The notes under the pieces are model-generated. The model worked only from the letters and a program-made list of their open reading frames with translations. It was not told the DNA's origin and searched no databases. Below, piece after piece: positions 56,835 through 64,000 of a stretch of DNA of 64,000 bases; the stretch's first letter is position 1; the number at the start of each line of letters is the position of its first letter. The stretch is from Cliona cf. orientalis. Lineage: Eukaryota > Porifera > Demospongiae > Clionaida > Clionaidae. Where the stretch lies: assembly GCA_963930775.1 (NCBI GenBank), contig OZ005702.1:3100001-3164000 (forward strand), written 5' to 3'. The position numbers were made by a program, and so were the translations under genes.

Positions 56835-59800
56835 TTATATGCTGTCAATCTCTTTCTCATGTGTGCTGCAGCTGGGCTGTATCGGTCTTTCCAAATATAT
56901 ATTGTTCTCATTCAGGAATTTGATCAGTTGGTCCTTATAGTCTGGTGAGACATTTTCAAAGGGAAGTAGATACATACCACTAGAAGCCTGAAGCCAAATA
57001 TCACTGCATTCACCAGTTTTGTCAACATACACTTTCTTCACGTGACCAAACATCACTTGGAGCTCTTTGTGCTGGAATTGTGAAGGTATATAGAGTACCA
57101 GGAGTACAGTACTCAACATGTGAGTTAGGATAACTTTATACATACAGTAAATTACGAATATTTTGTTGTCAAAATATTTTCGGACAGCCTGGCTTGTGCA
57201 AAAACTAAATGCACAAAAATACATGTCCAGTATTAACAATAATGCGGTAGGGTCGTTTGTCCGAAAATTATTTCATACAAAAAAATATTTTTTAGATACG
57301 AAACATTCGCAATTGATGGTAGCTTACAAAATGCTGTGATGGTATTATGCAATAATCATTATTACATGTATATATAAGGTACAGACTACGATAGTGTAGT
57401 GGGTAAGTATCCACGGACACTCTACCTTAGCTCTTACCCTGCATGGATGCTTTCTCGGTGTCTATATAGGGACGTACCATAATATTATGCCAAACTGCAT
57501 GCAAAGTTAGTGGGAGGAGTCAACATAAAAACATAATTGAGATGGCACCTCAATCTCAATAATTTTTACCACTAGCTACTAGCTAGTGCACTTTAGACAC
57601 AATTAAGGTTCTCAATTAACTGCACTCTTGGTAGTAGCTATAGCACGGTGTTCAGTAGCCTCGTCCCCAGGCCCTTTGAGGAGGAGGAGAAAGGGCCTGG
57701 TACACATGACTGTTTGCGCATGCTCCAGATACTATAGTTACTGTATACTTCCTAGTATACTTGCCCTTTGACCATTATTCCTCGCGAGGAGAGAATGGCA
57801 GGATTAGACGGATTGATTTTCAAGCGAGATTTCGAGACAGCTGTTGCCATGTTGATTGGTGGTGGGATTTGTACTTGGAACAGTGATGGTTCGCATTTAG
57901 CACGCGTGCTATTGCAAAGGTCAGGAGGTCATTCCGTATTCTTTACATGTGTTGGACCGTTTCACTATTATACACGTGGTAAGGATTCATGTATAAATTT
58001 TACGTTGTTTTTACGGAAATTTGACGCATGCGTAAACAGTGTGTACCAGGCCCTTTCTCCTCCTCCTCCTCAAAGGGCCTGGAGACAAGGCTAGGTGTTC
58101 AGTGGAACATGTCCCTCAATATGAGTGCTCTTAGGAGTGCATGCAAAAATTACTTGGGCACTTGCCATACAATGTACATGCCTGTAAGGATCCGTGCTTA
58201 CCTGCCAGACCATACCAATACTTCTTGGCATAACATGATGATCAATCTCCAATTGAAGGACTCAGATCTAGCTAAAAGATCTGGCAAACACTAGAGAATC
58301 AGGAGTACTGAATGGCGAAACCCAAGTGGGCTGAAGGCCACAATCTTGAAGCATGTGGCCTCTACTATCAAGGATTTGTCAGCAACAGTTACTAAGAAGA
58401 AGTGCTAACACAACATCGTTCGTATACGCAGATCAAGAATAACTGCCATTGATTCAATCTGTTTTATGAGGTCCTCATGAACCACAAGATGGCTACATGT
58501 ATACATCTGAAAAGGGACTATTTTCTAGATTGGCCCGAAGTGCTAGATTTATTTCTTGAAGATATAGCCTTTCACTCATGGAGCCAAATTGCAATATGCT
58601 CGTTAATCAACCTCTGTATGGTCTAGTCAACATTAGCTACAATCCACATGCTGATGATATAATACACCCACTAAGGAAGTGATCTAGTTTTCGAGACTAC
58701 ACTCTTCCCTTAAGCCGTACAGCTCTCTTGACATAATACATATGTAAGTGGGAAAATGAGCAATTAGGTTAATATACATTTGTCCATGTATACAGTTGTA
58801 TTTCCCATCATATTCTATACTTACGAACTTAGAAATCTAATTATTCTTCGTACATGTCTTATAATTGATGGCAATGCACCATACATTCACATTACAGTGG
58901 TTCCCCAGACGGTCACCAAAATTGCCGTTGGCGGTTATCTAGTCATGTTGATACTGTAGCCAAATTGGCGAAAATGGGAGGAGTGTAGCTAGTACTAGTG
59001 CTCATTAACTTGTTCATACTAGGGGGTCTGGGGGCATGCTCCCCTAACTGCAAAGACTGCTTCTCGTGGCTTCTGAGACCGGTCTTATCAGTGATATTTA
59101 CCCTTTTAATACACTATGTTTCCTCCCATGCAGAGCGCGAAGCTGAGAATATTTTGTGTTAAAAAGGAACTAAAAAGTGCCTATTTGGACAGTTTCACCA
59201 TTCAAACTTCTTACATGTATATGCACATGTATTGCGTATATGGTTTGTGGCTATTCTCAAGGGGGGCAGCCAGCTTCGAAGGGGGGGGCGAGTGCCCCCT
59301 CCCGCCCCCCTAAATGAACCCTGCAACTGCTGGCATATAATCTGTAATGTGGTGGCGGCCAGCGCAAGGATATCTTTTATCATAGACTTGACAATACATA
59401 CAGACTGACAAAACGACACGAAACGCAGCGCTTAAAAACAAATGCTCAGAATCCACACAAAACACAATACATACTGCACATGTGCACACAAATCACATGA
59501 TTAACGTAAGATACTACACAATCAACCCTTATAGCTTTGCCCCTTTGAATAGCTAATCCAATATTGTATACCTTATACTTGAGAGTTCCAGCAATTTTGA
59601 GGTTCTTGAGTTGAGATGTGTTGAGTGGCTCAGTAGACTTGAAGTTATGTAGGACAAAGTGAGCCTCAACATGTTCATCTCCAGGCACAAGGTAAACCTG
59701 AGGATTATCCCAGTACTCAATATCTGCGCTTTCAGCTGTATGGATTATAAAATGATTAAAATTTCTAGCCCACGTACACTAAATATCCATTACAAGTGGA

Positions 59801-62272
59801 AATAAACTCTACAAAGCATGTACCCTACATGCACACACAACACAACAGTTACAGTATTAGTGTAATCTTGATGTTGCCTTGTGAAGGAGTTGGCTTGTGA
59901 GAATAGCACTGGAGCATACATTCATACACAATAGTATTTACCGTAGTTAATCGAATACAACGCATGATCCAAATTAGCATTTTACGAATTCTCGTAACGT
60001 TTATATACATGTATGGAGCGATTGACGACCTTTACCATAAAATACGCGTTTTTCAAAATTGAAATTATTATTTTTTCCATGCGTTATATTTGATTAAGTA
60101 CGGTAATAGTACTATGATAGGATATAGGTATCCATTTAATTATTGCTGCATAGTATGCATGTACCTTTCTGTAGATCGGCTTTTAAAGCCTGAAGTGTTC
60201 CTATAGTATTGAAGTGATAATCATTACATACCATGCGTCATAAGAATAAGTTTAACATGTACATACCCTTTTTGGGAAGCTCATTCCGATAGATAAACTG
60301 TACATTCAACAAAGATACATTTTATAAGATATTGGGAAGTAACCTAAATACTCATACCAGTATTCCATGAGTCAGAGCAGTAGTAGCTATCAGTACTATG
60401 GTTGTCACCAGACACAAAATAAGGGAAAGCATGACTCCATTTGACTGTGAACCATATAGTGGAATAAGAGATGCAAATGGTCCAGATTTAGTCCTCTCAA
60501 TAACTGCAATTTGAATGTCAACAGATCAATTATCAAAGGAGTAGCGAAGCTTGCATAAAATTTATTGTACAGTGTAAAGCCCCTTTACGTCCGGTGACCT
60601 TCACCTACTCCCATGCAAGCAACGCAACGCTTAAAGTGATGCTGAACATAAATTAATTTAGGAGGATATATTATAGTCTTGCTCTATATATGACATTGTA
60701 CCTTCAGTATCCAGCTGAATCAATGGTACATAAAGTTTCTTAAGCAGCTCCTCCCTCTCAGCACAATACCAGTTTGGCCTCAAAACTTTCAATTCAATCG
60801 AACAATCAGTAGGTTCCTCACTTGCATCCCATTCACTGCATGTATACACAATCAAGTACATAAATCTTATCAAAATACTAATTTCACACCAGAATGCTGT
60901 ATGAAACTAGAGCTCTCTAGAGCACAAACCCCTCAGCACGTTGCATGGCATTAGCTACACAAGCAGGCAATGACAATACAATGTTATAATGGCGTCCCTT
61001 TACCTACTTTCAATATTGCGCATAGAAGAGGGTAGCTAAAGGATTAGCTAACTGCATGAGTGCTAGGGGCAAGGCTAATGCTATAGCGCAGCAGTGTTGT
61101 TCAAGGTTTAACGGCTCACAGCAACAACAACCTTGGTGTGTTGTATCAAACTCCACACTGAGACTCACGGTAGTGCCTACATCAACTCAGCATCCAGCCT
61201 CCTTGGGTACAATGACTATCATGCTGGCCAAGTCAGCACTGTCACATAGCTCCCGATCACTGATGAGCTAGTCTTCTTGTTGGATCTATAGCTAACCATA
61301 CATACCTTTCGAGTTGAAAAGAAGCCGCTATCCGCTTCATCCGTCAAAAGCTGCAAGCGAGGAAGGCATTATACCAGCATCAACGATTATTGTAACCGTG
61401 TCTATTGCACATGCATTAATACGTAGATACTGTATAATATAGTGTGATACACAACGTTCTATTTATACGTAAAGTCATGCTATCACTATCCTGGAAAGGT
61501 CAAGAAGCTTAGAATCAGCAAATGATGCCAAAACTGGCGAACGAAGTGTTTTCGGTGAAATCCACACAAATAGTGCATTTGGAACGCCATAAGGAACCTT
61601 ATAACACTGCAAATTGGACTCGCAAACGAGGTATATAGCAGCTAGCGTCACACAGACAGATAGAGCAACTGCCGTAACCCTTGTGCATGCGCCGAGGATT
61701 AATTATACACAAACCAATGTAGGATAAGCAGAGGTATACCCTTTAGCAAGAAAAATAATCTTTCTCTTCTTGGTGAAGTCACTGTGATAAACAACTGATT
61801 TTTTTATAATATCGTGGTCTGGATTTTCGATGGACAGCATTCCTTCATAAGAAAGTTGCTCCTCGGCTAGGGTAAGGATATTAGCACTGCCACAATCAAC
61901 AGATACCTCACTCAATGACTGAGCCTGCAGAATAAAGTTTAGTCCAGGATTTAATATAGTGGAGAAAAAGGTGTAAGCTTATATTGAGCACACTGAAATT
62001 TCAGCAGCGAATGAAATACATTAACTGCCACTCTGATTTCTCAATATACTGGCTATCATTTCAAATATTCTTGGTCCAAGCAATGCTAGCCGATATTGTG
62101 GTGCCTACCAGTAATTCCTCTCCTCTTGGAACTTCAACTGAGAGGGTGATGACCCTAATTAACTGCAGCCCGTTTGTCCCAGCAGAGCTGTTTAGACTCT
62201 CCATGAAAGCCAAACTAGACAATTCAGACTCAGGCAACACATAGTAGACCAGGTCAACAACAGGAAGAGCAG
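56835..62272 (-). CDS. Multi-exon gene for a single-pass membrane protein (3' part resolved)
   Basis: Minus-strand exons: 62109-62272, 61715-61924, 61487-61606, 61306-61350, (unresolved), 60702-60835, 60358-60503, 60267-60297, 60165-60200, 59572-59735, 56835-57071. All have AG/GT ends and, apart from the unresolved join, matching phases. Products include VVDLVYYVLPESELSSLAFM, ILTLAEEQLSYEGMLSIENP, VPYGVPNALFVWISPKTLRS, Cys-containing WDASEEPTDCSIELKVLRPN, a membrane helix VMLSLILCLVTTIVLIATTA, and a tail ending GMYLLPFENVSPDYKDQLIK...HEKEIDSI-stop. Likely an extracellular N-terminal part and about 150 cytosolic residues. The 61350-60835 join needs an extra exon; the best candidate (61140-61270) has an in-frame TGA. 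The family is not recognised and the 5' end is not found. Confidence 0.65.
57143..57322. mobile_element. CCGTAAATCGCG-type MITE, copy 2, in the last intron
   Basis: TACAGTAAATTACGAATATT and TTCGCAATTGATGGTA ends, with TTTTCGGACAGCCTGGCTTG inside. About 80% similar by eye to 13248-13437. It lies just upstream of the last exon acceptor. Confidence 0.7.
57656..58093. mobile_element. TAGCCTCG foldback carrying an exon-like ORF, 438 bp, 9-bp TSD
   Basis: TAGCCTCGTCCCCAGGCCCT ... GGGCCTGGAGACAAGGCTA, flanked by GGTGTTCAG at 57647-57655 and 58094-58102. Arms of about 60 bp include GGAGGAGGAG/CTCCTCCTCC. The central part is single-copy and contains an ORF (57795-57978). It sits within the long intron of the minus-strand membrane-protein gene. 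Confidence 0.9.
57795..57978 (+). CDS. Exon-like ORF inside foldback element
   Basis: MAGLDGLIFKRDFETAVAML, GGGICTWNSDGSHLARVLLQ, SVFFTCVGPFHYYTR, then GTAAGGATT, a usable splice donor in phase 1. The composition is protein-like with balanced hydrophobic and charged residues. Family not recognised. It may be a captured host exon (as Pack-type elements carry) or a remnant of the element's own gene. It is expressed only if read on the plus strand, opposite to the surrounding gene. Confidence 0.35.
58103..59560. other. Intron of membrane-protein gene; repeat scraps
   Basis: GGGGGTCTGGGGGCATGCTC at about 59025 and a GGGGGGGCGAGTGCCCCCTCC stretch at 59280 match the GC-rich tails of hAT-like MITEs (15690, 15880). 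A solitary TTCGAGACTA is at about 58690. No exon recognised. Confidence 0.45.
60908..61702. other. Helitron-like termini around exons of the membrane-protein gene
   Basis: A CTAGAGCTCTCTAGAGCACA terminus at 60908 and a decayed TTAATCCTCGGCGCATGCAC palindrome near 61680-61702 face each other like element ends about 795 bp apart, with exons 61306-61350 and 61487-61606 between. Another palindrome end is at 62305-62340 (TTAACCCTCGGCGCATGCGT). Either separate truncated insertions in introns, or an element that has engulfed exons. Confidence 0.4.
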
Positions 62273-63356
62273 CTGGATGGAGAGAGGGGACACAACACTG
62301 AACAGTTTAGTAATTAACCCTCGGCGCATGCGTGAGGGGTATGGTAGTCGTTCTGTGTGTGTGTGCAAGGGGTGGTCTCTCCTATACCTACTGTGGTTAG
62401 ATCTGCGACCGGGGTCACGGGGTGGTGACTGGGTCACCGAGGTTTTTCATAAGTGGTCACCAGGTCATGGCGCTAAAATTACTATTCCGCGGTCACAGAG
62501 CTCAAACATGGACGAGGTTGTCAGACATATCAGAGAAGTCAAATACTAGCTAAATAATACGTAGGTACATATTCAGAGATGATATACTCGCCCTTTAAAC
62601 GTTCCATATCCACATGACATGTTCTGGTTCGACGTTCTACAGCTAGCTAGCTACGCTACTAATAATATTATCATTTAATAATTATGTTCACGTGAGCACG
62701 CATGGCCCGCGGCTACTACTAGTATACTAGACTATACATACTATAGTACTAATAGCCGATGATTTTTAAGCGTGGTCACTAGGTCACAGCTGAATTTTAA
62801 GCACGGTCACGAGGTCACAGTCGAATTTTGGCGGTCACAAATTGTGACCCCGGTCGCAGATCTAACCACAGTGGGTATAGGAGAGACCACCCCTGCGTGT
62901 GTGTCTGTTACTGCGCCAGCCCGGGAGAAAAGGAACGCGTGCGCGCGCGGTTTATTGTTGAAAATACGCGGTTTTTACGCCAAATTTCGTGCGTATTACC
63001 GCACGGTACCGCCCCAAACCGTTCACTTCCGGAGCGATCGAAAACAAAGTTAAGCTTCGATTGTGTGCGCGTTCGAACCTTCGGCTACTAAGCTTCAACG
63101 ACCCTGAGTATCGCCCGCTACAAGCTTGCTTGAACGTCGAAACGCTATCGTCGTTAATTTTTGAACCGCTTGCACCCGCGCGTTTGGGCGTGACTGGACG
63201 TTGAACGGTCAACATTTCACGTATTTCCGCGGATATCCGCGTTGTACCCACCAACGCTCGTGCTAACCACGTATTTACGCGGTCCTTTTCACCCGGGAAT
63301 TCTGCTACATACCTGTTTTATACGTCGAAAACAAGGTACCATTAGGCTTTTCGTGG
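62273..63356. other. No gene fixed; GGTCAC-type repeat block
   Basis: 62370-62500 and 62765-62885 carry inverted GATCTGCGACCGGGGTCAC / GTGACCCCGGTCGCAGATC and repeated GGTCAC(A/G)AGGTCAC units: a probable 500-bp MITE from about 62340 to 62890, ends GGGGTGGTCTCTCCTATACC / GGTATAGGAGAGACCACCCC. The rest is GC-rich and unassigned. The 5' exons of the membrane-protein gene may lie here. Confidence 0.55.
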
Positions 63357-63827
63357 TACCGTATAGCGGGAAATTTTCGTTGGTGCTAATTTTCGTATGA
63401 TTGGCCAAAACACCCTTAGAATAAATTTTCGTATTTTTTAATTTCGTATGCTTGCTGTGGAAGATTGCGCGCATGCGCAGCTGGTAGCGCTCGCACTTAC
63501 ATGCGGTACACGGTAACGCTAGCATCACTGGCTTCCTTGATCGTAATCGACGCCGATAGCGGTCCACTGGGATCAGAAGGGTCACTTCGTTTCAACGCCT
63601 TGGTAAAGAATCGATAAAGAGACATCGTTCAGTGAGTTAGCCTTGCATTTAGCACCTGCCGCTAGCGACAGCTTGTGGTTGTGGTAGGCGTATAGGTCAA
63701 AGGTCACGCACGAAAGGAAAAAAATTTCGTGCGTTCAAATTTTCGCAGTTTTTATTTTCGTATAAGGGATGGAGCATACGAAATATACGAAAATTAGCAC
63801 CATATGAAAATTTCCCGCTATACGGTA
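63357..63827. mobile_element. TA-flanked CCGTATAGCGGG MITE enclosing an exon
   Basis: TA-CCGTATAGCGGGAAATTTTC ... GAAAATTTCCCGCTATACGG-TA, with a second inverted block GTGCTAATTTTCGTA / TACGAAAATTAGCAC. The terminal-repeat sequence is related to 13456-13676. The middle holds a minus-strand exon (63501-63625). Confidence 0.8.
63501..63625 (-). CDS. First-exon-like ORF (41 codons plus splice donor) inside a MITE
   Basis: ATG at 63625, MSLYRFFTKALKRSDPSDPS, ASITIKEASDASVTVYR, then GTAAGTG at 63500. A stop-free frame with a consensus donor in phase 2. It does not fit the phase of the next downstream exon (62272), so it is probably not part of the membrane-protein gene. It may be the leftover first exon of the element's own transposase. 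Confidence 0.4.
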
Positions 63828-64000
63828 GTTACAAGATCTGAATTGTGTGGATTTCGTTGAAAACTCTTTTTCAAAAGTTCTGGCGACATTTGCTGACCAC
63901 CGCTGCCTTCTTCGCTTCTTGTCGAGCTCTCGATCAACGAAAGTGACAGCAACCGCTTCATTTCAAGAAGATTAGTGTGTAGGTCTAGCGATAGTTCTTA
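63828..64000. other. Window end, unassigned
   Basis: No gene or repeat recognised in the last 170 bases. Confidence 0.5.

Noticed and set aside
60358-60503. Integrin alpha chain identity for the membrane protein (GFFSTRK resembles GFFKR)
   Set aside because: The GFF motif lies before, not after, the membrane helix, and no integrin repeats were seen.
63501-63625. First exon of the 56835-62272 gene
   Set aside because: Splicing to the acceptor at 62272 gives the wrong phase and an immediate stop.

Overview
This 64-kb window looks like a gene-poor, repeat-dense stretch of an early-branching animal genome, most likely a demosponge. The evidence is eukaryotic and indirect. There are GT...AG introns of only 56-61 bp with matching phases, a DIRS retrotransposon, a Helentron with OTU and AP-endonuclease-like domains, hAT and IS630/Tc1-type transposases, and several hundred bp to 2 kb MITEs nested inside one another. 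No rRNA, tRNA, CRISPR array or bacterial operon was seen. The species assignment is inference.

Layout. From 1 to about 9.1 kb (minus strand, running off the left edge) lies a decayed multidomain gene with a SecA-type preprotein-translocase ATPase core, TPR-like repeats C-terminal to it and a glycine-rich segment N-terminal to it. It is broken by many frameshifts, a 196-bp tandem duplication and two Helitron-like insertions. From 9.1 to 22.3 kb is a transposon graveyard: more Helitron-like copies, TA-flanked CCGTA-type MITEs, an unidentified plus-strand coding relic interrupted by two elements with 5-bp target duplications, and an IS630/Tc1-like transposase split by a TTAA-flanked element. From 22.3 to 28.5 kb is one 6.2-kb hAT-type element with 8-bp target duplications, carrying a decayed hAT transposase, a perfect 168-bp-arm hairpin and three younger insertions. 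From 28.5 to 33.6 kb is mostly unannotatable repeat-rich sequence.

From 33.65 to 42.32 kb (minus) is an almost full-length Helentron coding for a zinc-ribbon/repeat N-terminus, OTU-like protease, HUH Rep, Pif1 helicase and AP-endonuclease-like domain. It has a few frameshifts and two nested MITEs, one of which (34684-36262) carries two tandem-repeat arrays. Directly upstream, 42.4-46.1 kb (minus), is a DIRS element with gag, RT/RNase H/methyltransferase-like and tyrosine-recombinase ORFs; the recombinase catalytic domain is missing. A Ty1/copia integrase fragment follows at about 47 kb, and a 2.1-kb long-inverted-repeat element occupies 49.1-51.1 kb.

Two apparently functional host genes were found. 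One is a three-exon gene (51636-52973, plus) for a 406-residue protein that may have a degenerate PD-(D/E)XK-like fold. The other is a multi-exon minus-strand gene (56835-62272, 5' end unresolved) for a single-pass membrane protein, whose last six exons keep perfect phase.

The strongest new observation is a family of foldback elements, 49 to 555 bp long, all with TAG(T/C)CTCG termini and each flanked by a perfect 9-bp target duplication (five copies). One of them carries an exon-like ORF with a splice donor. Several nested insertions here can be checked to the base, because removing the element and one copy of the duplication restores the interrupted reading frame.
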